Source: Amphiura filiformis (taxonomy: Eukaryota > Echinodermata > Ophiuroidea > Amphilepidida > Amphiuridae). From it: 64,000 bases of DNA. Every line of letters starts with the position of its first letter. Within the stretch, counting starts at the first letter, position 1. Location: the NCBI RefSeq assembly GCF_039555335.1, contig NC_092646.1, positions 22,318,258 to 22,382,257 on the forward strand. Direction: 5' to 3'. The translations under genes and the position numbers were made by a program. Shown piece after piece: positions 43,433-54,600 of this stretch. The notes under the pieces are model-generated. The model did not search any database. It had not been told where the DNA came from and saw only the letters and a program-made list of their open reading frames with translations.

Positions 43433-44219
43433 TCGTATCGTGTTAATCATAGCTTTATCCTACGGTCTTTCTGTAGCCAGCAACCATCGTGACATTATTA
43501 ATACCTAATATAGTGTATGGGAGTCTTGGCTTAATTTACAATTAATGGCGTTAATGCTGTGTTGTGATAGTGTTCTACGTGACGGGTTTTCCTTGACTAT
43601 TAGTTGCTAAATACATCACAAAAAGCAAGTACCCTTGCACAGTGTCATCGCCCCGATATCTTCATGGCAGAAATCGCCATGGTAGATTGAATCCACAGCC
43701 ACGCATGGCCATTTGTATCGACCTGTATAATAGGCCGAAGGACATCTGACTAAGGCTACTGACAATAGCCCCGATTACCTCGGTGACTGACCTCGCTGTT
43801 TCAAGTCGAGCATGGTAGCCATAGGTCATATTCTTTTAGACTACCTTCACGATTGGCCGATACACTGCGCTATATAATTCGGCACATATAAATCAGAATT
43901 ATTGCGGAATTATTGTCAGTTTTTGACTCAAGACGCAAGCTGCTGTCTCAAAGCGCAAACTAACGACTATCATTATCTGTTCAAAATATATATTCATGTG
44001 CAAGGGACCACATCTGGTTTCTTTATACGAAATCATTTACGGGAGATATTCATCATTTTCTACACCGGTATCCAAAGATTTTCTTCTCATATCAAACTCG
44101 TGCATAGCAAATTCACGTGTATCGATCCCGGGTATTCATTTAAGTATCTCTGCTGACAAAGTAATTATTAGCCAGGCGATGTCGGTGTGCCTTGGACGAA
44201 AAACGAGTGTCCAGAAACG

Positions 44220-44510
44220 AGATAATGCGAACATCCTTTGTAAGGAGTGTCATTCAAAGTCTAAACACATCAGAGAATCCATCTGGATCAGGAAAAGGGG
44301 ATCCAGCGTCATGAATAGGGACGAGGGGGTCCACTACTGAAGTCACGTATACGATCTTATCCTGACTGATACCCCATCTACAGTCGGGATCCGGCAAACC
44401 GGAAGTGGTGAGGATCTACCATCATCATTCTGATGATGACTTTCGACCACTATGATGTTAGACGAAACCGTCAATCGTGAGTAAAATTCTGGTTTTGTGC
44501 AAAAGAAATT
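44220..44510 (+). mobile_element. Penelope-like 3' end with candidate hammerhead
   Basis: The frame KHIRESIWIRKRGSSVMNRD-EGVHY ends the coding part at 44340, followed by the pLTR with TTCTGATGATGACTTTCGACC and GACGAAACCGTC. The 3' tail then reads GTGAGTAAAATTCTGGTTTTG, as in the element at 13190-14215. The 5' portion is lost. Confidence 0.8.
44427..44478 (+). ncRNA. Candidate hammerhead-like motif, second Penelope copy
   Basis: ATT-CTGATGA opens, GAAACCGTC-AAT closes, and ATT/AAT can form a 3-bp stem I. Stem II is weaker than in the 13.2-kb copy (GAC/GTC only), so this copy is probably decayed. Confidence 0.35.
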
Positions 44511-44559
44511 TATTCAATCTGTTTATAAATGTTATCAGTATTAATTTGTAATCGAGAAA

Positions 44560-45378
44560 TACTGCTTCTCAAAATATTGCTTTATTACGAAACGGTACAA
44601 AATTATTAACCACTACGATACAAACACCATTTCAATGTCGCAGAAAAATAAAGCAATAGAGTATTAGAAAAAACTGATGTTCGTGTGGATACTTCAGTAG
44701 TTTCACAAAAGATGTATCAAAACATGTCACTTTAAATGTCGTTTGATTGGTGCTATAACGATACTCAGTGCAACAAAGCCATATCTTCATAGCTGCCCTC
44801 GGTAATGTTGTGTATAAATGCAATTGTGCTTATGAATAGTATTACTCAGGGGAGCGATAATGAAGTTGAGCCTTTGTTGCTCTGAACTCTCGATTAATAT
44901 AATGTGGAAGGAGAATCATACCCGGCGATCACGCTTTCATACTCGCAGTGATTGGATGTCTTATGCACACATAGACCATCAAGACTACGACAACAGGTCC
45001 AACATTGTGTCTCACAACGGGCCTACTTTTGGGACGAACGACAGACAACACTTTAAACTGATTCTCAGAGTTGGGATTATCATTTGCTCACCTTCGGAAC
45101 CTGCTGAAAGTGACACGTTCCCTTGTCCAATCATTTGATGGCCTTGTACATACGTCTTTTGGTAAAAGTCGTCGCATCGTGACCGTAGTCAGGTGACACG
45201 CCGACAAAGTTAAGAGTTGTATGCTCTGGAAAGAATATCCGCCCGGATCGTTATTGAGATCAACAATAATATTCCTGATGTAAGATAAGCGGCAGTTTGA
45301 CCAAGAAACCTTTGTTTGCATGAAACAGTACGTTTTACTCTCAATAAATTATACTGTAATTATTCTATTCATCGCAAC
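44560..45378 (+). promoter_or_regulatory. Conserved 5' block of plus-strand GPCR copy 2
   Basis: Same block order as upstream of copy 1: TATAAAT at 44813, the GACAAAGTTAAGAGT word at about 45195 and GACCAAGAAACC at about 45299. It marks the duplicated unit. Confidence 0.5.
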
Positions 45379-46259
45379 ATGTCTACAAACAGAACAGAAG
45401 CATACGACATTCCTCCAAGTGTCATCATCTTCAAAGCAACCTCTCTTGGAACAATCATCGTCTTAAGCTTCATTCTTAATGCTTTAACCCTCGTAATCCT
45501 TCATCGTATGCGAGATATGAACCGCATTACGAGAGTTTTCTTAACATCAATGACGGTAACAGATCTATGCAGTCTTGGTTATTACTTCCCTATATTTGCA
45601 TCTGTCTTGGGTCAGTGTATTACCTGCACCTACCTTTGGTTAACTTTGAGCGTTTCATTGCAGTGACCCGCCCATTTCAATACACTACTCGCCTCACCGT
45701 ATCGCGTGCACGAGCTACTGTGTTAATTCTGTGGAGCGTTGCAGCCTTTTCAGCAATTGCGAGGTCTTTTCTGCCTTACAACATATCGTATTCTCCTCGT
45801 TTGAATGATTGCACCGTGGGATCGGTTGGGTCAGAAATCTTTGGAATAATTTTTATAGTTCTATTAACTATTATTCCCCTATGTTTATCTGTTTACTTCT
45901 TCATTCGATTATATGCTGTAGCTAGGTATCACGCCAGACAAATAGAGGCACAAGTAAGAAGTTGTCAGCGTAATGCGGTACAAGGTAGGAGCTGTGGGGA
46001 ATTGGAAAGGAAGACGTCCGTAACTTTCTTTCTAATGACGGTATCTCTTATTGTGTGTATGACTCCAAAGATCATTGTGAATATCTATGAGAACATAACA
46101 GCAGAAGAACTAAACGTGTGGTTTGTGAGCATTGCTGTGGTGATGTCAGCCTTGAACACAATTATTAATGTCATCATCTATTATTGGAGAACGGCTGCTT
46201 TTAGAAAGGCAGCAAGAGATATTATTCTAGCACAAATGAAGCGAATAGTGCGAACGTAG
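45379..46259 (+). pseudogene. Class A GPCR, plus subfamily copy 2, 64-bp deletion
   Basis: Very close to copies 1 and 3 from MSTNRTEAYDIPPS through TM2 (PIFAS), then again from LGQCITC/ LGSVYYLHLP in a shifted frame to IILAQMKRIVRT. The missing 64 bases code ECL1 and the first part of TM3, including the disulphide Cys. The joint TTTGCATC|TGTC has CATC at both edges of the lost segment in the intact copies, as expected of microhomology repair. The second frame (45567-46259) is otherwise undamaged, with NFERFIAV, CMTP and NVIIYYWR. No functional receptor is expected. Confidence 0.9.
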
Positions 46260-46779
46260 TGTAACAGAAAATGTCTAAATTGATTGTCTTTGTGTTACTA
46301 TAGTATTACTTAGTACCTTTCAGCAAAACTGTCATCTCTGACGTTATGCTGGCAGATTTGATTCACTGGAAGAAAGCGTTATAGCTCTTTGTGGACATGA
46401 AGTCAATGAATCAAATTAAAGTATACGTTTTTGAAGGTTCTCAATCATCCAGGTATAATTTAATATTAAAATGAACTCGTAAAACTATTCAACTGCACCT
46501 ACGTTTTTGTATCTTATGTACATATTCAGACCGTCTGTCGATCTAGCGGCAATTGGTCATTAACCTGTGATAAGATTTTGTTGCCTTAGATCGTTGATTT
46601 TGAGTCAAACTTCCAGTAGGAATGTCAGTGGACAAAAAGAGCACACATACGGAACAATACTTATTGTTTGACGCACACCACCCTTGGTACACTAGGTGGG
46701 AGTTATCCGAACACTGCTCCATAGAGCGGGTACCATATCTTTGGACGAGATCGTGAAAGAAGAGGAACACAAACACTCA

Positions 46780-47180
46780 AATCGGCTTTGGGTGTGTGCG
46801 GACATCGCAAATGGACATTCCACAAAGCTCTTCCTGGAAATAAACGAACTTCCAAACTACACTCGCGACACGCGACGCGACGTTATACCGGTCAAACGGA
46901 AGAACGTTACCATCCCTTAGGTGTCATTTATTATCTGTCTGAAAAACTTCGGAGAATTTTCGGCCAACATCTGATCCCCGTCTCATTTAAACCTACCAAC
47001 ATTTTGAGACAGAAGCTGGTTCACCCAAAAGACAAGCCACCCAGGACAAACAGAGGAATATTGCCATACAATATGTAAGGATACCGATTGCCTGGACTGT
47101 ACATTAACATAGGTGAAACAAAACAGACATTAGCAAAACGTACGTATCAGCACAGACGAACTAGTACCGGTTGTGGTGAT
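46780..47180 (+). mobile_element. Penelope-like fragment downstream of GPCR copy 2
   Basis: YLSEKLRRIFGQHLIPVSFK, then LRQKLVHPKDK and, frameshifted, YINIGETKQTLAKRTYQHRR, a degenerate GIY-YIG region. Related to the fragment after copy 1, so it may have been copied with the receptor unit. Confidence 0.75.
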
Positions 47181-47199
47181 TCCACCGTGTATACGCCAG

Positions 47200-47825
47200 T
47201 GTAGTCCGCACGACTGGCTGCAGGCGGTGATGGAAGCGATATCGCCAATTTTGAGGTCGTCATTGGATTAACACATAATCATGAAATCTTCACAAACAAT
47301 TCTAAATTTGTTATGTGGTGTCAAAGCAAAATTATCTTACTCTAAAACCGCCGGGGTTCTACAAAGTACCCCACTGCAAGTATGTTAATTTTCCATATGT
47401 AATTGCTAACCGTGTATTTTGAATGGGGCTGTCAGCCCTGTATCTTCGCCAGCCTCGTACGTCACGTGTCGCGCTTCCTATGCCACCTGACTGGCTGCTC
47501 CGCAACCTGTCCGGCCTGAAAGTAACCTGTTCATGTCCATAATTTTATGTATTTTACTTTTACGAGGGGTGGGAAAACATTTGACGAAAATCGTCCAAAA
47601 TGGTCAACAAGGCCTATATTTCGACGGACAGCATTCCACATGGAGAGGATGGGGCAAAATGTTTCACAGTCCCCTGACTACACCACTGGATCGAAGTGGG
47701 CATTTAAAAAAAAAATCAAACAAAAGACGATTAAAAAACAAACCAGGACACAAATTTAGTGAAAATCAAAGGTCAACCAAATTATTTGACCTACAATGTA
47801 TGTATTATGTACAGCTCATTCAGAA
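47200..47825. other. No gene seen
   Basis: Spacer with small direct matches to the GPCR 3' flank; no protein motif. Confidence 0.35.
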
Positions 47826-47829
47826 TCAA

Positions 47830-47975
47830 TATTTGTGAAGATGAATTCCAGCTATTTTGTGTAGACGCTAAAACAAAGTAAAATGTTGGAGTCAAATCTA
47901 GCAAGATCATTTGTATGGCTCTCCTTGCAGAAATGCCATCTTCCAAACTAATGAAGAAAGTGTGGATATGTGATA
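47830..47975 (-). pseudogene. Short minus-subfamily GPCR fragment
   Basis: TGTGAAGATGAATTCCAGCT, ATTTTGTGTAGACGCTAAAA and GCCATCTTCCAAACTAATGA align in order with the TM5/loop segment of receptor C near 37875-38000. Only this segment survives. Confidence 0.55.
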
Positions 47976-48124
47976 ACGAGATTTAATTGGGTTACTACTA
48001 TTTTTTGCCAGCGAAGTAAAGCGAAGAACTTCGCCACTTTCTTCTGGTTAAACGGTCGGAGGTTGATCTTGTTTGGAATGGAAACTATAATCTCGCTTAC
48101 CTCAAATAAATGTTATCGGACGAG

Positions 48125-48505
48125 GTCAGGGTTCTGTTTTTGCAACTGGCAAACATGTGTTTTGCCAGTTTTTGTCTGTTTAAACTGGCAAAAATGCCAT
48201 AAAACACATAAACAGTAACACACAACTTTAAATGAATCAATCATTTAACATATTTTTTCTCATCAAGTCCTTAGAATGAAAGCGATTTGAATTTGATATG
48301 ATACATTTCAGTGCATTGCATTTTTGAGCAATGAAATCCCATGCCATTAATTTTTTTAATATGTTTCTATAATTGAAAAATCTGGCCTGATCACACTCAG
48401 GAAATTATTTTATGACTCAATGTTTTTTAGATGAATTGCTATCTTTGCCGGCGAAAACTGTGTTTACCAACTGGAAAAACCCGCGGTTAAACTTGCAAAA
48501 CCTGG
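48125..48505. mobile_element. MITE copy inserted in duplicated GPCR 3' flank
   Basis: The flank GACGAGGT...TGATAAATAACCTATAGCC of receptor C (37309-37335) is split here, with GACGAGGT ending near 48128 and GGTTGCTAAATAACCTATTG resuming near 48509. The inserted unit has the same termini as 8024-8425. Confidence 0.65.
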
Positions 48506-48749
48506 AAGAGGTTGCTAAATAACCTATTGCCTTCGCCTGTATTATAGATCACACTAACTGACAAAAACATGACTCAATATTAAGTTTGCTTAATCTTAAG
48601 TTACAACACTTACAATAAACAATTAGCATAAAATGATGTAATAGATATGGCTTTAGTATCTAACAAGAGAGCAGAGAATTATATATAGTTAATTCCCGCA
48701 CAGGACTTTATTATCGATATTACTTCCCGCTACATTCTAAATCAGCAAA

Positions 48750-49440
48750 GACTTCACATCGTCCATCGTTGTTTTATGATGATGATCCTACTGTGCAGAC
48801 ACTCCGCGCAAAGTTTAAGATTTTTCAGAAGTAAATCTTTCGCTGTTTACCTGAATGCAGCGCAGCTGTCTCCAATAATACACGACAGCATTCATACTCG
48901 CATTAGAAACTGACATCATTTGCAGTTATTTGCGCAAAACAAATAAACCAAACGTTCAAGTCCTTCCGTGATAAGTTCTACTAGATGTAAATGAGCAGTT
49001 GAAGGCACTGTATAGATGACCGTGCAAATAAAGCTAAAAAGTAAGTATGAGAAAAGAAAAAGAAAAAGAAAGTTACAGAAGTTCTTCTCTCTAATTGTCT
49101 GCAATTCTTCTTGTGGACTAGCCCGACTACCCGTTCTTGAGCTATTTGTGAAGCATGGATTCGCGCTAGTTTGTGTAGACGGCAAAACAAAATAATAGAT
49201 ATCAGGGTTGCAGTCACAGCTTGCAACATCATTATGTATGGTTCCTCTGATATCGTTACAATTGTGCATATATTGTGAATAGTAAGCGACCCCGGTAAAT
49301 GATATTGGCTGGTCGAACACCCCTGACAACTTCCAAGAATAACCAAAGGACCAAGAAAGTATAAAAAAAACAGCGGGCTCTGAATACCGACACTCAAGAG
49401 ACCGAAGAGTAGTGAAATGGTCGTTATGATAGCTAAATGA
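48750..49440 (-). pseudogene. Minus-subfamily GPCR pseudogene D
   Basis: Minus strand: loop 2 / TM4 remnant (49435-49330), loop 2 cysteine region, TM5 with TLISIILFCRLHKLARIHAS (49215-49150), loop 3 with VHKKNCRQLERRTSVTF, a poly-F frame slip in TM6, then TM7 and tail (48910-48780). Several frame changes. TM1-3 are absent because it is fused at the loop-2 point to the C-terminal end of pseudogene E, as in the A/B pair. Confidence 0.8.
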
Positions 49441-49444
49441 TCTC

Positions 49445-50754
49445 TTCACATCGACCCTCGTTGTTTCATGATGACTGTCAGAAGTAACTCTTTCACTGTT
49501 TTCCTGAAAGCAGCAGTTCTCCAATAATACACAACAACATTCATACTCACATTAGAAACTGTCATCATTTGCGCAAAACAAATGAACCAAGCGTTCAGGT
49601 CCTTTCCTGTTAAGGGGTACTACACCCTGGCCAATTTTGTGCCTATTTTTGCATTTTTCTCAAAAATTATAGCACATTGGTGACAAGTAAGATATGTATA
49701 TTATAGGGCAAAGACTACAACTACTGTACTGAAAATTCAGCAACTCAAAGCAAGTAGTTATTGATTTATTGATCAAATACTGGTTTTCCTCATTTTTGAC
49801 TGTAACTCCACAACTGTTGTCTGTGCTGAAATAAAATTTCCAGAGCAGTAGTTGTAGTCCTTGCCCCTATAATATACATATCTTACTTGTCCCCAATGCG
49901 CTATATTTTTTGAAAAAAAAGAAAAAATAGGCACAAAATTTGGCAGGGGTGTAGTACCCCCTTAAGTTCTCATAAATATAAATGATCAGTTAGGGCACTG
50001 TACAGATGATCATGCAAATAGTAATTAGTTAAAAGTCACAGAGGTTATTCTTTCTAATTCTCTGCCATTCTTCTTGTGGACTACCCGTTCTTGAGCCACT
50101 ATCTGTGCAGCATGGGTTTTACCTATTTTGTGTAGACGGCAAAACAAAATAATAGATATCAGGGTTGGCAATTTAGCTAACAAGATCAATTGCATGGTTC
50201 CTCCAAAATCAATACCATCTTCCACACCAACTATGCAAGTGTGCATATACGCTGAATAGTAAATGACACTGGCTGGTTGAACAGTTGTGCCAACTTGCAT
50301 AATGACCGCAAAAGACCAGAGGAGTATAACGAAACAGCGGGCTCTAAATACCGTCACCCAAGAAGAGTATTGGTAGGGTCGGGTAATAGCGACATATCTC
50401 TCTACGTTGACCGCGGCAAGATTAAGAGCAAACAATGTACCAACTATTGATCCTAAGTGAGCGAAAACGGAACAGCTTAACTCTCCAAAAGGCCATTTGT
50501 TTTGTATGTATTGTAGACGCAATTATAGGTAGCCAATATATGATTCCGAGCAAGTCGATGCTGGTCATAGATGTTAAGAAAACCCTCGTGACAGGGTTAA
50601 TATCTCGCATTTTATATAGAACAATAAGATTGAAGGAGTTCAAGATAAGATCTACCGCCAAAAGTATGGTCAGAGTGCATGCTTTCATGATGAGTAAGCT
50701 ATCGGGGATGATAGAGTCCGACATAGAAGCATTGGATGCATTTGAAGATACCAT
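49445..50754 (-). pseudogene. Minus-subfamily GPCR pseudogene E, interrupted by a piggyBac-like MITE
   Basis: From ATG 50754 (MVSSNASNAS) the helices run as in receptor C. A 4-base duplication (ACATACA for ACA, near 50508) shifts the frame before WPFGEL. The second frame continues through VNVERYVAITRPYQYSSWVT, ILFCRLHKIGKTHAAQIVAQ and RITSVTF, where a TAA ends it near 50025. TM6 is damaged between 50025 and 49966. The MITE at 49614-49961 separates it from TM7 and the tail (49613-49450). Three independent lesions. Confidence 0.9.
49614..49961. mobile_element. 348-bp piggyBac-like MITE inside GPCR pseudogene E
   Basis: Exact TTAA at 49610-49613 and 49962-49965. Termini GGGGTACTACACC and GGGTGTAGTACCCCC. 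The host DNA rejoins cleanly from TCAGGTCCTTTCCTG to GTTCTCATAAATATAAATG, as in the uninterrupted receptor C. Confidence 0.9.
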
Positions 50755-51019
50755 ATTCTGTGAAAATGTCGCTCGATATGAAAATGCACAATTATAGTAT
50801 ATAATATTGTTCTCAGTCTGTCGGTTGGTCACTGATCTAATAGCCTAACTATGATGCCCATGCCCAGGGTAGGTTTTACCGTGATTGACAAAGATTGTAT
50901 TTACCACTGATCAGGGATTGAATTGTCCAATGTAGAAGCATTGGATACAATGAGAGTCCATTCGTGAATATGTTTATTATAATGGTGTTCCATCTCAACA
51001 GCAAAATCTTACTTGCGGT

Positions 51020-51502
51020 GTGCCTCAAGGTTCAATACTGGGTCCACTACTTTTCATTATATATGTTAACGATATTCACTTAATTACTGAGTCACTTGGT
51101 GTGATTTCATTTGCTGATGACACCAATTTATTTTACTCTCACAATCAGTTTAATGTTATTGAGGAGGTCTGCAACAAAGAGCTTATTAATGTGAATAGAT
51201 GGTTCCCGGTAAATAAATTATCTGTCAATGCTAAAAAAACGAATTATATGTTACTCGGTACCAAGAAGAACACAAAACCTGAGTACAATTTGCAATTGTT
51301 TCTTGACTCTGACAGGCACTCAAGAACACCGCTTGAAAAAGTGCCAAGCACTAAGTTTCTAGGTCTACAAATTGACCAGAATATCACTTGGAAAGAACAT
51401 ATTGATAATATTGTAAAAACATGTTCAAGAAATGTCGGTATCATTAATAAATTAAAAACTTCCTCCCACATGAGGCGTTATATACATTGTATTGCTCTTT
51501 GA
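51020..51502 (+). pseudogene. LINE reverse transcriptase, palm region
   Basis: Open for 160 codons with the PQGSILGPLLF and FADD blocks; truncated at the 5' side and followed by a frameshifted partner. Confidence 0.85.
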
Positions 51503-51957
51503 TATTACCGTATATCAATTATGGTATCTTAGCTTGGGGATGTGCATGTTCATCATACATAAATGATCTTTTTAAAATTCAAAAGAGGGCACTTCGTATT
51601 ATAAGTGCAAGTGATTATAGAAGTAGCACAAATCCCTTACTGATTAGGTATAATACTTTAAGTGTCAGGGATATGTATACATTTGAACTTGGTTTATTTA
51701 TGTACAAACATGATAATGGACTTTTACCGAGTGTTTTTGATGATTTATTTGTAAAACAGTCTAAGATCCATGACTTGAATACCAGATATAAAGATCGTCT
51801 GAGGCTTCCATTTATCAAAAGAGCTTTCTGTGACAAATCTATTAAATATGCAGCTACTAAGTTATGGAATAATGTTGATAACAGTATTAAAAGTTCATCA
51901 TCGATTAATCAATTCCGCCATGTATTTAAAAAACATCTCATGCAAAGTTACTGTTAA
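51487..51957 (+). pseudogene. LINE reverse transcriptase, thumb and C-terminal region
   Basis: Open for 156 codons; overlaps the previous frame by 16 bases, showing a small indel near 51490. Motifs LILPYINYGILAWG and KLWNNV are typical of the region after the palm. Confidence 0.85.
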
Positions 51958-52439
51958 TTCCTATTGTATCTGATTTATGTGACCACATTGGATATTTATA
52001 TTTTATATTACTTATTGTTGTGCATTTTCTTATTTACTATTGTTTACTGTTATTTTTCATGTATTTAGGTTAATTCATATCAAGATATGACAGTTTACTG
52101 TTGCTTCTTCATTGAAATGACAATCTGCTGCCATGTCTAATGATGAATTAACCAATCAAGGGATCACAGACTTTCAGGCCTCTTCTTGGCCTTTCCTGTG
52201 ATTCCTTCACTCTCACTTGTATTATGATTTTGTATGTATCCTATGTATATTTGCTATTTGATGAGTGAAAAAAATAAATGAATGAATGAATGAATGAATG
52301 AATGAAGAAAGATATAGGTACAAAGTTATCACGCCAATATTATTTCCAATCTGGTAATTATTTGTCTAATCTAGTGACTATTCGTCTAATCTAGTTACTA
52401 TTCGTCAAATCTGGTGGTTATTCGTACGTCTAATACCAT

Positions 52440-52960
52440 GTTCAAATCATAATCCCCGGGCAAGGTGTTACCATGATCGGCACAGATTGTATTTAAACTT
52501 TGATTGGAACTGACTTCAAACCCTTAAGTTCCATGGAGACCTAAAGATGATGGTTTGGTGACAAAAATGGTTATATTCAGATAATTCCGTTTTCATTACC
52601 TCTTCCAATCGCGTTAAAGTGAAATATATTGCTTCATATTGGGCATGCATATTTGTAGAATCATACTCCAGTCGTTGGATCGTGTTTATCATTACCTTTA
52701 TGTGTGGAAGTCTGCTAAATTTACGATTAATGGTGTTAATGCTGTATTGTGATTGTGTTCTAAGTGACAGGTTTTCTAGTCTGGGCTTCTTTTTGTTTTT
52801 GCAGTTTGAAAATTTGATGGATATGGATGGATTTTAACTTATTATCCCCAATAAAGGAAGAAGTTACCTTTTGTGATTTGTTTATAATAATATAATGATT
52901 ACCACTATTACTTTGTGGCCAAGAAATACTGCTTCTCAAAAGTATTAGGAATTATTAGTA
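52440..52960. repeat. Duplicated GPCR intergenic DNA
   Basis: GGTGTTACCATGATCGGCAC and ATGATGGTTTGGTGAC match 38630-38730 in the same order, and TTACGATTAATGG(T/C)GTTAATGCTGT matches both 38931 and 43530. It is the spacer between the minus and plus receptor of a unit, here split from the pseudogene E head by the LINE. Confidence 0.65.
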
Positions 52961-52969
52961 TTATTAGTA

Positions 52970-53640
52970 TCGTGTGGATACTTCAGTAGTTTCACAAAAG
53001 ATGCATCGAAACACGTCACACTTATTAAAAGTCGTTTCATTGGTGCTACAACGATCCTCAGTGCAACAAAGCCATATCTCCAATAGCTACCCTGTGTAAT
53101 GTTGTGTATAAATGTAATTGTTCTGATGAATAGTATTACCCAGAGGAGCTAGTGCAGTTGAGCCTTTGTTGCACTGAGCCCTCGATTAATATATTGTGGA
53201 AGGCGAATCATGCCCATCGATCACGCTTTCATACTCGCAGTAATAGGATGTCTGATGGGACACATAAACCATGAGGACTACGGCAGCAGATCAAACACTG
53301 TGTCTCAACGACACTAGTTTTGGTACGAACAAACGACAACTGTCAGACGTGATCACACCTTTAAACTGATTCGGAACCTGCTGAAAGTTGCACTTTCCCT
53401 TGTCCTGTTATTTGATGGACTGGATTACGTCTTTTGGTAAAAGTTGTCGCGTCGTGACAGGTGATACACCGGCAAAGTTAAGAGTTGTATGCTCTGGAAA
53501 AGACTTTCGGCCCGGATCGTTATTGATATCAATAATAACATTCCTGGTGCGAGATAAGCGACAGTTTGACCAAGAAACCTTTGTATGAAACAGGTTATAC
53601 TCTCATTAAATTATACTGTTACTATTCTATTCACCACAAC
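52970..53640 (+). promoter_or_regulatory. Conserved 5' block of plus-strand GPCR copy 3
   Basis: TATAAAT at 53107-53113 and the words GGCAAAGTTAAGAGT, TGCTCTGGAAAAGA and GACCAAGAAACCTTTGT in the same order as upstream of copies 1 and 2. Confidence 0.5.
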
Positions 53641-54600
53641 ATGTCTACAAACATAACAGAACTTTACGACATTCCTTCAAGTATCATCATCTTCAAAGCA
53701 ACCTTTCTTGGAACAATTATCGTCTTAAGCCTCATTCTTAATACTTTAACCCTCATAATTCTTCATCGTATGCGAGATATGAACCCCATTACGAGAGTTT
53801 TCTTAACATCAATGACGGTAACAGATCTATGTAGTCTTGGTTATTACTTCCCTATATTTGCATCAACGGTTGTCAACAGGTGGCCATTTAGTGACCAGTA
53901 CTGCACCATCGTCGCATTTTTGACCATCTGTCTTGGGTCATTGTATTGCCTGAACCTACCTTTGGTTAACTTTGAGCGTTTCATCGCAGTTACCCGCCCA
54001 TTCCAATACACCACTCGCCTCACCGTAACGCGTGCACGTGCTACTGTGATAACTCTGTGGAGCGTTGCAGCCTTTTCAGCAATTGCGAGGTCTCTTCTGC
54101 CATACAAGATATCGTATTCTCCTCACATGCACGGCTGCACCGTGGGATCTCAATCGGTTGGGTCAGATATCGTTGGAACAATTTACACAATCGTTTTAGC
54201 TATTATTCCTTTATGTTTATCTATTTACTTCTTTATTCGATTATATACTGTGGCTAGGCATCACGCGAGACAAATACAGGTGCAAGAAAGAAGTTGTCAG
54301 CGTAATGCGGTACAAGGTGGAAGCCGTAGCGAATTGGAAAGGAAGACTTCAGTAACCTTCTTCCTAATGACTGTATCTCTTGTTGTGTGTATGGCTCCAA
54401 AGATCATTGTGTATACCTATGAGAACATAACAGCAGAAGAACTAAACATGTGGTTTGTGAGCATTGCCGTGGTAATGTCAGCCTTGAACACAATTATTAA
54501 TGTCATCATCTATTATTGGAGAACGGCTGCTTTTAGAAAGGCAGCAAGAGATATTATTTTGGCACAACTGAAGCGAATTGTGAGGAATGAATTAGTGTAA
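53641..54600 (+). CDS. Class A (rhodopsin-like) GPCR, plus subfamily copy 3, intact
   Basis: Single-exon receptor of 319 residues beginning MSTNITELYDIPSSI (N-glycosylation site NIT). It shares the subfamily hallmarks with copy 1: N in LILNTLTL, D in TVTDLCSLGYY, NRWPF then the disulphide Cys, VNFERFIAVTRP, CMAP in TM6 and NVIIYYWRTAAFRKA in TM7. ECL2 has a three-residue insertion (GSQSVGSD for GSVGSD). The tail LKRIVRNELV is shorter and more basic than the Cys-rich tail of copy 1. Alternative start is the ATG 25 codons upstream (53566). The substitution of Pro in NPxxY and Trp in CWxP is fixed in the subfamily, so it is not decay. Confidence 0.9.
   Translation: MSTNITELYDIPSSIIIFKATFLGTIIVLSLILNTLTLIILHRMRDMNPITRVFLTSMTVTDLCSLGYYFPIFASTVVNRWPFSDQYCTIVAFLTICLGSLYCLNLPLVNFERFIAVTRPFQYTTRLTVTRARATVITLWSVAAFSAIARSLLPYKISYSPHMHGCTVGSQSVGSDIVGTIYTIVLAIIPLCLSIYFFIRLYTVARHHARQIQVQERSCQRNAVQGGSRSELERKTSVTFFLMTVSLVVCMAPKIIVYTYENITAEELNMWFVSIAVVMSALNTIINVIIYYWRTAAFRKAARDIILAQLKRIVRNELV

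Larger units (their letters stand above)
50966..52308 (+). mobile_element. 5'-truncated LINE (CR1/L2-like) with (TGAA)n tail
   Basis: GVPQGSILGPLLFIIYVNDI then the catalytic SFADDTNLFYS, KKTNYMLLG, TKFLGLQIDQNITWKEHID, then after a frame change LPYINYGILAWG, IQKRALRIISASDY and AATKLWNNVDNSI. It ends in a run of TGAA/ATGA repeats at 52272-52308. The catalytic FADD is intact but only the 3' half is present. It inserted 5' of the pseudogene E head, between it and the plus-strand copy 3. Confidence 0.9.
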
